Shown here one piece after another: positions 24,989 to 34,253 of a stretch of DNA of 64,000 nucleotides. A model generated the notes under the pieces. The model had not been told where the DNA came from. It ran no database searches and worked only from the letters and a program-made list of their open reading frames with translations. The position numbers and the translations under genes were made by a program. This stretch comes from Erythrobacter sp. (lineage in GTDB: Bacteria; Pseudomonadota; Alphaproteobacteria; Sphingomonadales; Sphingomonadaceae), in assembly GCF_024305245.1 (NCBI RefSeq), contig NZ_JAMWYX010000003.1, positions 62,001 through 126,000 of the forward strand, given 5' to 3'. How positions within the stretch are numbered: position 1 is the stretch's first letter; each line of letters opens with the position of its first letter.

Positions 24989-26316
24989 GTGATGCAGGCC
25001 AGATGAACGAAACGGGCAACCCGGCCGAACAGCCGAACGTGGACGAATTCCTGGGCACCAAGCCGAAGCCGCGCTGGCGGCGCACGATGAAGTATTGGCT
25101 GCCGGGCCTGATCATCCTCGCGCTGATCCTCACCATCGTCCAATGTTCCGGCGACCCGCCGCCGCCCGATTACATCACCGAGGAGGTGGCGCAGGAATCG
25201 CTCGATCTGTCGGTCACCGCGACCGGCAACCTGCGCCCGACCAATCAGGTCGAGGTCGGCGCGGAAGTCACCGGGCCAGTCGATTCCGTGCTCGTCGATG
25301 TCAATGACCGGGTGACCAAGGGGCAGGTGATCGCGGTGATCAACACCGAGATCATCGACCAGCAGATCGCCCAGTCGCGTGCCAATCTCAACGCCGCACG
25401 CGCCGCGCTGGCGCAGGCGCAGGCGACCTTCGACATCGACAAGGTGCAGCTCGCCCGGCTGGAAGAAGTGCGCCGCCTGTCCGATGGCCGCGTGCCATCG
25501 CTGATCGAAGTCGAACAGGCCGAAGCCGCGGTCGAGCGTGACCGTGCCGCAGTCGCATCCGCGCGCGCCAATATCGAAGCCGCCGATGCTTTGCTCAGAG
25601 GCAACCTGACCACCCGCAGCCGCGCCGTGATCCGCGCCCCGGTCAACGGGGTCGTGCTCGCCCGGCGGATCGAGCCCGGACAGACCGTGGTCGCCACCTT
25701 CAACACGGTGACCCTGTTCGTGATCGCCGAGGATCTGTCCAACATGGAGCTGCGCGTTTCGATCGACGAGGCCGATGTCGGTCAGGTCAAGGCAGGGCAG
25801 AAGGCCACCTTCACCGTCGATGCCTATCCGGGCCGCCGCTTTCCCGCGGTGCTCGAACGGGTCGATCTCGCCTCCAGCAACACCACGCAGGCCGCGGCCA
25901 GCGGCGCTGCGGCCAGTGCAGCGGGCGGATCGGTGGTCAGCTACGAAGCATTGCTCGCCGTGCGCAACCCCGACGGCGTGCTGCGTCCCGGCATGACGGC
26001 CACGGCGACGATCGCGACGGAGAACACCGGCACGGCGCTGCTGGTGCCGAACGCGGCGCTGCGCTTCCGACCGGAAGAGGAGGAGGCCGAGGGCGGCGGC
26101 GTATTCAACCCGCAAATCGGGCTCGAGGATCAGGGACAGCAGGCCAGCATCGGCGTCGGCAGCCGTCAGCAGGTGCAGGTGTTGCAGGCGGACGGCACCT
26201 TGCGCGCGGTTTCGGTGGTGACGGGCCGCAGCGACGGTCGGCGCACGGTCGTCCGGTCCTCCGATCTCGAGCCGGGCATGGAGGTCGTCACCGGGATCAA
26301 GGCCGCCGGACCGTGA
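24985..26316 (+). CDS. MacA-like periplasmic adaptor (membrane fusion protein)
   Basis: 443 residues. A cytoplasmic tail and one transmembrane anchor (about residues 33-50, YWLPGLIILALILTIV) precede a barrel-sandwich hybrid domain (TGNLRPTNQVEVGAEVTGPV..VLVDVNDRVTKGQVIA), an alpha-helical hairpin, and the second lipoyl half (IRAPVNGVVLARRIEPGQTV). The C-terminal beta-barrel and membrane-proximal domain follow. It links the inner-membrane ABC transporter to the NodT channel. It overlaps both neighbours by 4 nt. Confidence 0.92.
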   Translation: MSDAGQMNETGNPAEQPNVDEFLGTKPKPRWRRTMKYWLPGLIILALILTIVQCSGDPPPPDYITEEVAQESLDLSVTATGNLRPTNQVEVGAEVTGPVDSVLVDVNDRVTKGQVIAVINTEIIDQQIAQSRANLNAARAALAQAQATFDIDKVQLARLEEVRRLSDGRVPSLIEVEQAEAAVERDRAAVASARANIEAADALLRGNLTTRSRAVIRAPVNGVVLARRIEPGQTVVATFNTVTLFVIAEDLSNMELRVSIDEADVGQVKAGQKATFTVDAYPGRRFPAVLERVDLASSNTTQAAASGAAASAAGGSVVSYEALLAVRNPDGVLRPGMTATATIATENTGTALLVPNAALRFRPEEEEAEGGGVFNPQIGLEDQGQQASIGVGSRQQVQVLQADGTLRAVSVVTGRSDGRRTVVRSSDLEPGMEVVTGIKAAGP

Positions 26317-27035
26317 CCGAAGAACCGCTGATCGCGATGGAGGGCATCACCAAGACCTTCGGCAACGGGGCTGCCGCCTTTCAGGCATTGAAGGGCATCG
26401 ACCTGACCATCGCGCGCGGCGAATTCGTGGCGATCATGGGGCCGTCGGGCTCGGGCAAATCGACCACCATGAATATCCTCGGCTGCCTCGATGTGCCGAC
26501 CGGCGGCGTGTTCCGGTTCCGCGGGGTCGAGGTGCAGAAACTCGACCGCGACCAGCGCAGCCTGCTGCGCCGCCGCTATCTCGGCTTCGTGTTTCAGGGC
26601 TTCAACCTGCTCGCGCGCACCACCGCGCTCGAAAATGTCGAACTGCCGCTGCTCTATCGCGGCGAAAGCAAGACGCAGCGGCGCGAGGCGGCGATGCACG
26701 CGCTCGACCAGGTCGGGCTGGTGCCGTGGGCAAGCCACACCCCTGCCGAATTGTCGGGCGGCCAGCAGCAACGCGTCGCCATTGCGCGGGCGCTGGTGAC
26801 ACAGCCCGACGTGCTGCTGGCGGACGAGCCGACCGGCAACCTCGACAGCGAACGCTCGGTCGAGATCATGGAACTGCTGCAGCGGCTCAACCGCGAAGGC
26901 ATCACCGTGCTGATGGTCACGCACGAGGAGGAGATGGCGTCGTATGCCAAAACCATCGTGCGGTTCCGCGACGGGGTGGTCGAACGGGTCGATCGCGGCG
27001 CACACAGCCTCGCCGATGACGGAGCGCCCGCCTGA
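26313..27035 (+). CDS. MacB-type ABC transporter ATP-binding protein
   Basis: 240 residues, a single ABC ATPase domain: Walker A GPSGSGKST, Q-loop VFQGFN, signature LSGGQQQRVAIARAL, Walker B VLLADEPTGNLD, and H-loop VTHEEEMA. This matches the LolD/MacB class. Here the ATPase and the permease are separate genes, unlike E. coli MacB. The stop and the permease ATG share a base. Confidence 0.93.
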   Translation: MTEEPLIAMEGITKTFGNGAAAFQALKGIDLTIARGEFVAIMGPSGSGKSTTMNILGCLDVPTGGVFRFRGVEVQKLDRDQRSLLRRRYLGFVFQGFNLLARTTALENVELPLLYRGESKTQRREAAMHALDQVGLVPWASHTPAELSGGQQQRVAIARALVTQPDVLLADEPTGNLDSERSVEIMELLQRLNREGITVLMVTHEEEMASYAKTIVRFRDGVVERVDRGAHSLADDGAPA

Positions 27036-28231
27036 TGCTGGGCACCACCATCCTGCTGGCGCTGCGTGAAATCCGCCGCCATATCCTGCGCTCGATCCTG
27101 ACCACGCTCGGCATCATCATCGGCGTGGCGGCAGTGGTGACGATGGTGACGCTCGGCAACGGGGTCACGGCATCGGTGCAGGAGGAGATTTCCTCGCTCG
27201 GCGCGAGCAATTTCATCGTGTTCCCGGTGCGCACCGATCGCGGCACGATCCGCCCGTTCGACGAGGCCGATGTGCGCGCGGTCGAACAGCAGATCGCCGG
27301 GGTGACGATTGCAGCGGGCAACGTGGCGGCCAACGCCACCGCGTTCTACAACGGGCAGGATTGGGACACGCGGGTGCAGGGCGTAAGCAATGCGTTCTTC
27401 GCCGCGCAATCGATCAAGATCGAGGAAGGCCGGCCGTTCAGCAGTGACGAAGAACAGGCTGGCAAGAATGTCTGCCTGCTCGGCACGAAGGTGCGCGAGG
27501 CGATATTTGTGCCGGGCACCAGCCCGGTGGGCGCACGCATGCGGTTGGGCGACGTTTCCTGCATGGTCATCGGCGTGGTCGAGGAGCGCGGGCAGGGCGG
27601 GGGCGGCGCGGATGATGACGATGCGGTCTACATGCCGATCAAGAACGTGCAGCGGCGGTTTCGCGGCAATGACAACCTCGATTTCTTCGTGGCCAAGTAT
27701 GATGCCGCCTATGCGCCATCGGTGATTCAGACCTCGCTGGTGGACCTGCTGCGCGAGCGACGCTTGCTGCAAGGGTCGCAGCCCAATGATTTCAACGTGA
27801 TCGACACAGCGCAGGTCAATCAGGCACTGGGCGCGGTCACCGGCGCGCTGACCGCAATGGTGGCGGTGATCGCCTCGATCAGTCTGCTGGTGGGCGGGAT
27901 CGGGATCATGAACATCATGCTGGTTTCGGTGACGGAACGCACCCGCGAGATCGGCATCCGGCTGGCGATCGGCGCGTTGGCGCGCGAAGTGCGGCTCCAG
28001 TTCCTGACAGAAGCGGTGGTGCTGTGCGCTCTGGGCGGACTGGTCGGCATCGGCCTCGGCTTCGTCGCCTCGCTCGGGCTTGCGGCGGTGATCGACGTGC
28101 CGTTCGCCTTCGATCCGTTCATCAACATCGTCAGCTTCCTGTTCGCCGCCGGGATGGGGATCGTGTTCGGATACTACCCCGCCAGCCGCGCATCGCAGCT
28201 CGATCCGATCGACGCGCTGCGGCACGAATAG
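27035..28231 (+). CDS. MacB-type ABC transporter permease (FtsX domain)
   Basis: 398 residues with the MacB topology: one N-terminal membrane helix (HILRSILTTLGIIIGVAAVVTM), a large periplasmic domain, and three C-terminal helices of the FtsX domain (LTAMVAVIASISLLVGGIGIMNIMLVSVTERTREIGIRLAIGA ... LGGLVGIGLGFVASLGLAAVI ... FLFAAGMGIVFGYYPA). With the three upstream genes it forms a complete tripartite pump. The substrate (macrolide, peptide, siderophore or lipid) is not predictable. Confidence 0.93.
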   Translation: MLGTTILLALREIRRHILRSILTTLGIIIGVAAVVTMVTLGNGVTASVQEEISSLGASNFIVFPVRTDRGTIRPFDEADVRAVEQQIAGVTIAAGNVAANATAFYNGQDWDTRVQGVSNAFFAAQSIKIEEGRPFSSDEEQAGKNVCLLGTKVREAIFVPGTSPVGARMRLGDVSCMVIGVVEERGQGGGGADDDDAVYMPIKNVQRRFRGNDNLDFFVAKYDAAYAPSVIQTSLVDLLRERRLLQGSQPNDFNVIDTAQVNQALGAVTGALTAMVAVIASISLLVGGIGIMNIMLVSVTERTREIGIRLAIGALAREVRLQFLTEAVVLCALGGLVGIGLGFVASLGLAAVIDVPFAFDPFINIVSFLFAAGMGIVFGYYPASRASQLDPIDALRHE

Positions 28232-28622
28232 GCGTTGGCGGTATTCAGAAAACTGCCAGTTTCTAGCAGTGGCTACGTCCGCAAACCACCCATCGTCGCT
28301 CATAACCACGACCCGTGCGCGATTCTGAAAACTGTATGGCGGCTTAGGCCATCTTCTGGATAATTCCGGACATTCGGCTATCGACCCCATTTAGGAATTA
28401 CAGCCTGCAAACTATGAGCAGGTCTTGGGTAATTTCATTAACTAACTGATCTCCTTGAAAATCGGGGGAAACCGCTGAGTCGATGACATGTATCGATTTG
28501 ATACAGTTAGATTGATTTAGCTATCTCGCGTTGCCGATCTTGCGATTATTGTTGATAGGTTATACAAGAAAATACGTATCCAGCGTGCTGATCTGGCGCG
28601 CCGTGCTCTCGAGGAGATAGAT
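28232..28622. other. 391-nt AT-rich gene-free gap upstream of the PEP-CTERM gene
   Basis: No coding region was recognised. Base composition falls sharply just after the MacB permease stop and stays low to about 29280. It contains the palindrome at 28489-28505 and a good ribosome-binding site (GAGGAG) before the GTG at 28623. A weak near-repeat, ATTCAGAAAACTG / ATTCTGAAAACTG, occurs about 80 nt apart near the left end. Confidence 0.55.
28489..28505. promoter_or_regulatory. Palindrome TGTATC-N5-GATACA upstream of the PEP-CTERM gene
   Basis: Perfect 6-bp arms with a 5-nt centre, 118 nt ahead of the GTG start of the PEP-CTERM lectin-like gene. The size suits a dimeric regulator. No specific regulator can be named. 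Confidence 0.4.
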
Positions 28623-29261
28623 GTGAAAACGAGTTTTCGGACTTTTCTGCCATTGATGGCCGCATCTGTGATTGCGACAGCCCCGGCCCATGCAGCAACG
28701 ACAATTGAAGACACTACTACGAATGGTACCAGTAAGTATCGGCTTGTTGTCTCGGATACTGCAATCAATTGGAATGATGCTAGGGCACAAGCGATAAATA
28801 TAGGTGGCTACCTTGCCAATATCACATCACTTGTTGAACAGAATTTTTTAAAGGACTGGCTCGCCAATCGCTACAGCAATGTATGGATTGGGGCAAGTGA
28901 TGTAGGCGAAGAAGGTAAGTGGATTTGGATGGACGGGCCAGAAGCTGGTCTTAATTTTTGGAATGGGGCTGCAAACGGCGCTACAACCCCCGGATCTTTT
29001 GCTGCCTGGGGCACCGTGAGGTTCAGCGAACCAAACAATTCAGGAAATGAAGATTACGGATCATTCAACACCTCGTACGGTGGCCCTGATGGCGCTTGGA
29101 ACGATTTGCAATTGAACGGGAACAACGTAACGCGAGCGTTCTTCGTTGAGTCTGCGGTGCCGGAACCGGGCACATGGATGCTAATGATTCTTGGTTTGGG
29201 CGCAGTCGGCTTTGCTATGCGGCGGCGTCAAAAGGTGGGCGTACGTTTTCAGTTCGCTTGA
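28623..29261 (+). CDS. PEP-CTERM protein with C-type-lectin-like domain
   Basis: 212 residues from a GTG with GAGGAG six bases upstream. Signal peptide (ending APAHA), then a C-type-lectin-like domain: WNDARAQAINIGGYLANITS, NVWIGASDVGEEGKWIWMDG, SEPNNSGNEDYGSF and GAWNDL, which keep the EPN and WND calcium/sugar-binding motifs, but with no cysteines. The C-terminus VPEPGTWMLMILGLGAVGFAMRRR is a PEP-CTERM exosortase sorting signal. The gene is clearly AT-richer than its neighbours, suggesting transfer. Likely a surface or matrix protein; no exosortase is encoded in the window. Confidence 0.88.
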   Translation: MKTSFRTFLPLMAASVIATAPAHAATTIEDTTTNGTSKYRLVVSDTAINWNDARAQAINIGGYLANITSLVEQNFLKDWLANRYSNVWIGASDVGEEGKWIWMDGPEAGLNFWNGAANGATTPGSFAAWGTVRFSEPNNSGNEDYGSFNTSYGGPDGAWNDLQLNGNNVTRAFFVESAVPEPGTWMLMILGLGAVGFAMRRRQKVGVRFQFA

Positions 29262-29287
29262 TTTACAAGCCAGTCTGTCAAATGCCG

Positions 29288-29325
29288 AGGGGGTCGACCA
29301 AACAGTCGGCCCCTTCGCCTTTTTT
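29288..29325 (+). terminator. Rho-independent terminator after the PEP-CTERM gene
   Basis: GGGGGTCGAC, loop CAAACA, GTCGGCCCC, then TTCGCCTTTTTT. A strong GC stem with one wobble pair and a T-run, starting 27 nt after the stop codon. Confidence 0.8.
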
Positions 29326-29437
29326 GGAGGGTTAAAAGGCTAGAGAAAAAAGCCGAAATTCACGAAACCACCCAATATCGGCGATTCAAACCCAAGCCGC
29401 CGTTCGCCGAAAGCAGTCGTTTCCGCAAATGATCGCG

Positions 29438-29457
29438 GCCCCCGCCTGAGCGGGGGC
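29438..29457 (-). terminator. GC-rich hairpin at the 3' end of the MDR oxidoreductase gene
   Basis: GCCCCCGC-CTGA-GCGGGGGC, a perfect 8-bp stem with a tetraloop, 12 nt beyond the stop of the minus-strand gene. There is no clear T-run, so it may act as a weak terminator or as an mRNA 3'-end stabiliser. Confidence 0.5.
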
Positions 29458-29468
29458 GCGCGCTTGCA

Positions 29469-30581
29469 TCAGGCCCAGGGCGTGACGAGATATTTCTCGC
29501 CGGTCTTCATCTGGCGGTAATCGCAGATGGCGTCCTTCTCCAGCATCCCTTCGAGGCTGACCTTGGCCTTGTAATGGCTGGCAAAGGTGGTGGTGAGGTT
29601 CTGCTGCACCCGCGTGCGCATCCGCACCACGGTCTCCATCCCTGCGCGCTGCAGGAAGGGGGTCAGCAGCCAGCCCGAAATGCTCCATTGCAGGCCATAC
29701 GAAGGCGTCAGGATGGTCGGGCTGAGGTCGAGCCGCCCGTACATGTACATCTTCTTGTCCTGGTTCGATCCATAGCGCGAAAACTCGGCCATCTGGCTGG
29801 ATGCGACCTGTTCCATCGCCTTCAGCACGCCGTCGCTGGCCTGTCCGCCGCCGATCGGATCGAAGCCGAGGAACGCGCCGGTTTCCTTAATCGCGGCACG
29901 CAGATCGGCCATGTAGGTCGGGGCCGACGAGTTGACGACATGCGTCGCGCCCTGCGATTTCAGCAGTTCGACATGCTCGTCCTTGCGCACGATGTTGACC
30001 AGTTTCATGCCGTCTTCCACGCAGATGCGGTTGAGCATCTGGCCAAGGTTCGACGCCGCGGCGAGGTGGATGATGGCGTCATGGCCCTCCATCTTCGCGG
30101 TCTCGACAAAGCCCAGCGCGGTCATCGGATTGACGAAGCTGGATGCGCCCGCCTCGCACGAATTGTCGCCCAGCGGGATGCACATCATCGCCTCGGCAAT
30201 GGCATACTGGCTGAAGGCATGGCCCGGAACGCAGGCGACCCGCGCGCCCATCAGCGCCTTGGCCATGTCGCTGTCGCCGGTGGCGATCACCGTGCCTGCG
30301 CCTTCGTTACCGGCGGTGAGGCGCTGGCCGTGGCGGCCCTTCTGGCCCGACAGGAAGGGTTCGGGCATTTGCGCGACGACCTTGCCCGGGGTGTATTCGG
30401 CGTTTGCGAAATCGGCGGCGCTGGTGAGGATCGCCAAGTCCGAGGGGTTGATCGGCGCGGCCTCCATCTTGACCAGCACCTGATTGCCGGTGGGCGCGGG
30501 AAAGGTGCTTTCCGCCACTTCCAGCGTCAGCTTGCCGTCTGCGGTGAGGGTGGTGAAAAGCTGTTTGCCGGTGGTGGTCAT
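29469..30581 (-). CDS. Zinc-binding/MDR-family NAD(P)H oxidoreductase (quinone-oxidoreductase-like)
   Basis: 370 residues of the medium-chain dehydrogenase superfamily. The N-terminal GroES-like fold includes APINPSDLAIL and GNEGAGTVIATG, and the Rossmann domain has AIIHLAAASNLGQML and the usual MDR order. Structural-zinc cysteines are not seen, so it is closer to the quinone oxidoreductase or enoyl reductase branch than to alcohol dehydrogenases. Substrate unknown. The 20-residue spacing around LLTPFLQRAG suggests a C-terminal extension. Confidence 0.82.
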   Translation of the reverse strand: MTTTGKQLFTTLTADGKLTLEVAESTFPAPTGNQVLVKMEAAPINPSDLAILTSAADFANAEYTPGKVVAQMPEPFLSGQKGRHGQRLTAGNEGAGTVIATGDSDMAKALMGARVACVPGHAFSQYAIAEAMMCIPLGDNSCEAGASSFVNPMTALGFVETAKMEGHDAIIHLAAASNLGQMLNRICVEDGMKLVNIVRKDEHVELLKSQGATHVVNSSAPTYMADLRAAIKETGAFLGFDPIGGGQASDGVLKAMEQVASSQMAEFSRYGSNQDKKMYMYGRLDLSPTILTPSYGLQWSISGWLLTPFLQRAGMETVVRMRTRVQQNLTTTFASHYKAKVSLEGMLEKDAICDYRQMKTGEKYLVTPWA

Positions 30582-30600
30582 TATGGTTCCTCTCGTGTTT

Positions 30601-30674
30601 CGTCATTGCGAGGAGCCGAAGGCGTCGCGGCAATCCAGCTCCGGGAGTGGACTGTCTCGCTACGCCTGCAATGA
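30601..30674. repeat. Palindromic interspersed repeat, family A copy 1
   Basis: CGTCATTGCGAGGAGCCGAAGGCGTCGCGGCAATCCAG at one end and a partial inverse (CTACGCCTGCAATGAAG) at the other. The same core occurs at 51807-51888 (GTCAATGCGAGCGCAGCGAAGCAATCCAG). Such elements recur in sphingomonad genomes. It sits between the MDR oxidoreductase start and the truA stop, within 20 nt of both. Confidence 0.65.
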
Positions 30675-30693
30675 AGCGATGGCTAGGGTGACG

Positions 30694-31446
30694 TTACGGC
30701 AAGTCGTCCGGATAGCTCGCTTCGACGAAATACAGCCCCTGCGATGGTGCGTTGAGCCCTAGCGCGCGGCGGTCACGCGCGGCAAGGGCTGCGGCGAGGC
30801 GGGCTTCGTCCCACGTTCCGGTGCCAACCAGTTTCAGGCATCCGACCATGCTGCGCACCTGATGATGCAGGAAAGAACGTGCGGCGGCGTGGATGTGCAC
30901 TTCCTCGCCAATCCGCTCCACATCCAGCAGATCGAGCGTCTTGACCGGATCGGCGGCCTGGCAATGGACCGAACGGAAGGTGGTGAAGTCATGCCGCCCG
31001 ACCAGTACCTGCGCGGCGCGGTGCATCGCGTCGGCATCGAGTGGGGTCGGCACCTGCCATGCCCGGTCACGCTGCAGGGCGAGCGGGGCGCGGCGGTTGA
31101 CAATGCGGTATAGATAGCGCCGCCCGGTGCAGGAAAAGCGCGCGTGCCAATCATCCGGCACCACTTCGCAGGCCGTCACCGCAATCGGATCGGGCCGCAG
31201 ATGCGCGTTGAGCGCCCCCATCAGGCGGAACGGGGCGATGTCCTTTTCCAGATCGACATGGCTGCGCATCCCCAGCGCATGCACGCCCGCATCCGTGCGC
31301 CCGGCGCTGTGCAGCGTGGTCCGCTCGCCGGTGATCCGGTGCAGCGCGTCTTCCATGCTTTGCTGCACGCTCGCCCCGTTGGACTGGCGTTGCAGCCCGC
31401 TGAAGGGCGTCCCGTCGAATTCGAGGGTGAGCGCAAAACGGGTCAA
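30694..31446 (-). CDS. truA: tRNA pseudouridine(38-40) synthase TruA
   Basis: About 250 residues from a TTG that overlaps the fmt stop (CTTGACC); the ORF-track N-terminus is an out-of-gene extension. The catalytic motif [14 protein letters not shown] with the Asp nucleophile, [14 protein letters not shown] and [11 protein letters not shown] are diagnostic of TruA. It modifies uridines in the tRNA anticodon arm. Confidence 0.95.
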   Translation of the reverse strand: MTRFALTLEFDGTPFSGLQRQSNGASVQQSMEDALHRITGERTTLHSAGRTDAGVHALGMRSHVDLEKDIAPFRLMGALNAHLRPDPIAVTACEVVPDDWHARFSCTGRRYLYRIVNRRAPLALQRDRAWQVPTPLDADAMHRAAQVLVGRHDFTTFRSVHCQAADPVKTLDLLDVERIGEEVHIHAAARSFLHHQVRSMVGCLKLVGTGTWDEARLAAALAARDRRALGLNAPSQGLYFVEASYPDDLP

Positions 31447-32348
31447 GCGAGGATAGCCCCCGCCGCCACCGCCCGTCCGCGCAGGAAGTCCGCGCGCGCC
31501 ATCGCCGGTTTGCCAGCCCGCTGGAGCATAAGGGGCCGGATCGCGCCTTCTCCGCAAGCGATGGTAAAGTCGTCGTCCAGCACCGCGCCGGGTGGATCCG
31601 AGCCTTCAACCACTTCGGCCAGAAGCAGTTTCACCCGTTCATCGCCAAGCTCAAACCATGCGCCGGGAAAAGGGGCGAGAGCGCGCACTGTGCGTTCGAT
31701 GACTGCGGCGGGCTGGGCCCAGTCGATTTTCGCTTCCGCCTTGTCGATCTTGGGGGCGTAGATTGCCGCAGAGTCGTCCTGCACCTCGGGCGGGAAGGCG
31801 GCGAGATCGGACAAGACGGCGACCATCGCTTCGGCTCCCAACGCGGCCAGTTCCTCGGTCAGCGCGCCGGTGGTCTTGCGATCGATCGGCACCGTGATTT
31901 TGTGCAGCATCGGCCCGGTATCCAGCCCGGCTTCCATCTGCATGATCGTGACGCCGGTCTCCACGTCGCCCGCCATCACCGCGCGGTGGATCGGCGCCGC
32001 CCCGCGCCAGCGCGGGAGGAGCGAGGCGTGGATATTGAGGCACCCATGCACGGGCGCATCCAGCACCGCTTGCGGCAGGATCAAGCCATAAGCGGCGACC
32101 ACCGCGACATCGGCATTCAGCGCGGCGAACTCCGCCTGCTCATCCGCACCTTTCAGCGATTTGGGCGAGCGAACTGTCAGTCCCAAGGCTTCTGCCGCCG
32201 CCTGCACCGGCGATGCGCGCAGCTGCTTGCCCCGGCCCGCCGGACGCGGGGGCTGGGTGTAGACGCAGGCGATATCGTGCCCGGCAGCGTGCAAGGCCCG
32301 CAGCGCAGGCACCGCGAAATCGGGCGTTCCCATGAAGATGATGCGCAT
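31443..32348 (-). CDS. fmt: Methionyl-tRNA formyltransferase
   Basis: 301 residues. Family signatures are [25 protein letters not shown], and [18 protein letters not shown] with the catalytic Asn/His, then [13 protein letters not shown]. It formylates initiator Met-tRNA using 10-formyl-THF. It is upstream of truA with a 4-nt overlap. def, which removes the formyl group, lies about 700 nt away on the opposite strand. Confidence 0.96.
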   Translation of the reverse strand: MRIIFMGTPDFAVPALRALHAAGHDIACVYTQPPRPAGRGKQLRASPVQAAAEALGLTVRSPKSLKGADEQAEFAALNADVAVVAAYGLILPQAVLDAPVHGCLNIHASLLPRWRGAAPIHRAVMAGDVETGVTIMQMEAGLDTGPMLHKITVPIDRKTTGALTEELAALGAEAMVAVLSDLAAFPPEVQDDSAAIYAPKIDKAEAKIDWAQPAAVIERTVRALAPFPGAWFELGDERVKLLLAEVVEGSDPPGAVLDDDFTIACGEGAIRPLMLQRAGKPAMARADFLRGRAVAAGAILA

Positions 32349-32401
32349 AAGCCTTGCCCGCAGCCTTTGTTAAGCGAAGCGCAGCCCCTATCTCTCCCCC
32401 C

Positions 32402-32998
32402 ATGGCATCGCAAGAGATCGAGGCGCTAAGTTCCGCGCTCGCCCGGTTGCCGGGTCTGGGGCCGCGTTCGGCGCGGCGGGCGGTGCTGTGGCTGGTCAAG
32501 CACCGCGAACAGGCGCTGCCCGCGCTGTTGGAGGCGCTGGCGGCCGTGTCGGAGACGCTGGTCGAATGCCAGACCTGCGGCAATGTCGACACGCGCGACC
32601 CCTGCGGCATCTGCACCGATCCGCGCCGCGACGCGCGCAGTCTGTGCGTGGTGGAGGAAGTCGCCGACGTGTGGGCATTGGACCGCGCACGGCTGTTTCC
32701 CGGACGCTATCATGTGCTCGGCGGCCGGCTGTCGGCATTGGACGGGATCGGGCCGGAGGATCTCAACCTCGCCGCATTGCTCGCCCGCGTCGAAGGGGGC
32801 GGGGTGGACGAGGTGGTGCTGGCGATGAACGCCACGCTCGAAGGACAGACCACCGCGCATTACATCGCCGAGCGGCTGGAGGCCTTTCCGCTGCGGGTAA
32901 CCCAGCTTGCCCACGGCCTGCCGGTGGGGGGCGAGCTCGATTACCTCGACGAAGGCACGCTGGCGCAGGCTTTGCGAGCCAGAAGACCCGTCGGTTAA
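32402..32998 (+). CDS. recR: Recombination protein RecR
   Basis: About 198 residues from the ATG at 32402. Helix-hairpin-helix region [19 protein letters not shown], the Cys4 zinc finger ([16 protein letters not shown]) and a Toprim domain ([14 protein letters not shown] ... [23 protein letters not shown]). It acts with RecF and RecO in gap repair. It is divergent from fmt by about 50 nt. Confidence 0.96.
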   Translation: MASQEIEALSSALARLPGLGPRSARRAVLWLVKHREQALPALLEALAAVSETLVECQTCGNVDTRDPCGICTDPRRDARSLCVVEEVADVWALDRARLFPGRYHVLGGRLSALDGIGPEDLNLAALLARVEGGGVDEVVLAMNATLEGQTTAHYIAERLEAFPLRVTQLAHGLPVGGELDYLDEGTLAQALRARRPVG

Positions 32999-33039
32999 GC
33001 TGCGTTGAAATCTACCGACTCCTCGCCTATCTGCGCAAC

Positions 33040-33612
33040 ATGGCTATCCGCGAAATCCTTGAAGTGCCGGACCCCCGGCTGAAAACCATCTCGACTCCGG
33101 TCGAACCGCATGAGTTCGATGCCGACCTGCGCACGCTGGTCGAAGACATGTTCGAGACGATGTATGATGCCCCCGGCATCGGCCTCGCCGCGATTCAGGT
33201 CGGCGTGCCCAAGCGGGTGCTTGTGATCGATCTGCAGCCTGACGATCCGGACGCCGAGCCGGTCGAGTGCAGTCACGATGGCCACAGTCACACGCACCCG
33301 GCCACGAAAAAGGAACCGCGGGTGTTCATCAACCCGGTGATCCTCGATCCGGCGGACGAGCTTTCGACCTATCAGGAAGGCTGCCTCTCGGTCCCCGAGA
33401 TCTACGCCGATGTCGAGCGTCCGGCGACCTGCAAGGTGCGGTATCAGGATCTTGACGGCAAGACGCACGAGGAAGCGCTCGAAGGGTTGATGGCGACCTG
33501 CCTGCAGCACGAGATGGACCACCTCGAAGGCATCCTGTTCATCGACCACCTGAGCCGCCTGAAAAAGGCGATGGCGCTCAAGAAGCTCAAGAAGATCCGT
33601 CAGGCAGCGTAG
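33040..33612 (+). CDS. def: Peptide deformylase with His-rich insertion
   Basis: 190 residues from the ATG at 33040; the long ORF-track start runs through recR. The three deformylase motifs are present: [18 protein letters not shown] (metal Cys) and [12 protein letters not shown] (metal His pair and catalytic Glu). An insertion before FINPVI carries [11 protein letters not shown], a run of four His and one Cys that is not part of the catalytic core. Removes N-formyl from nascent proteins. Confidence 0.95.
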   Translation: MAIREILEVPDPRLKTISTPVEPHEFDADLRTLVEDMFETMYDAPGIGLAAIQVGVPKRVLVIDLQPDDPDAEPVECSHDGHSHTHPATKKEPRVFINPVILDPADELSTYQEGCLSVPEIYADVERPATCKVRYQDLDGKTHEEALEGLMATCLQHEMDHLEGILFIDHLSRLKKAMALKKLKKIRQAA

Positions 33613-33620
33613 CTTGTTTG

Positions 33621-33642
33621 CGAAGGCGCCTCCGCGCCTTCG
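33621..33642 (+). terminator. Stem-loop after def
   Basis: CGAAGGCGC-CTCC-GCGCCTTCG, a perfect 9-bp stem with a 4-nt loop, starting 9 nt after the def stop. No immediate T-run follows, so termination strength is uncertain. A second perfect hairpin, CGGTTCGC-TAT-GCGAACCG, lies at 33701-33719 in the same GC-rich gap. Confidence 0.5.
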
Positions 33643-33783
33643 TCCTCGGGGCTGTTCTTTCGCTACGCTCCAGGCCCCTGCGGGCCCGCGGTCGCGCTTG
33701 CGGTTCGCTATGCGAACCGTCGCTGGCGCCCCGTCTGCTGACGTGAGATGGAACACAGACCGCCCCAGCCTGTTAGCCCTGCC

Positions 33784-34182
33784 ATGATCAGCGATGCGAC
33801 CATGCTCGCCATTGCCGGGGCGGTGGCGAAGGTGTTCGAACTTGCCGGAATCGGCGTCATCATTCTTGGCGCGGTCTATTCGGCGGGGCGGTTCGGTTAT
33901 CGGACGGTCACCGGCGGCAGCGGCACCAAGGACGGCGAAGACCGCGTCGCCGCCTTCCGCCGCATGCTCGGCCGCGCGATCCTGACCGGGCTGGAACTGC
34001 TGGTCGCCGCCGATATCATCCGTACAGTGGCCATCGATCCCACGCCGGAGAGCGTGGCTGTGCTGGGCCTGATCGTCCTGATCCGCACCTTCCTCAGCTT
34101 CAGTCTGGAGGTGGAGATCGACGGGCGCTGGCCGTGGCAAAAGAAGGCGTCGGCGGACAATAGCGACACGGATAGGAGCTAG
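33784..34182 (+). CDS. DUF1622-like small integral membrane protein
   Basis: About 132 residues from the ATG at 33784. It starts with a membrane helix (VFELAGIGVIILGAVYSAGRF), then a basic loop with FRRMLGRAILTGLELLVAADIIRTV and a further hydrophobic stretch (SVAVLGLIVLIRTFLSFSLEVEIDGRWPW). This pattern matches the DUF1622 family, function unknown. An in-frame ATG at 33748 is a weaker start. Confidence 0.72.
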   Translation: MISDATMLAIAGAVAKVFELAGIGVIILGAVYSAGRFGYRTVTGGSGTKDGEDRVAAFRRMLGRAILTGLELLVAADIIRTVAIDPTPESVAVLGLIVLIRTFLSFSLEVEIDGRWPWQKKASADNSDTDRS

Positions 34183-34253
34183 CCTGACCCTTGAGCGGGG
34201 ATATCGGCGCGCGGGGACTAGCGTTCTCTATTCGTTCTGTGTAGGAAATCCGG

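Noticed and set aside
26654-28390. 578-residue minus-strand ORF
   Set aside because: Antisense of the MacB ATPase and permease genes; low-complexity His/Arg/Asp composition typical of GC-rich shadows.
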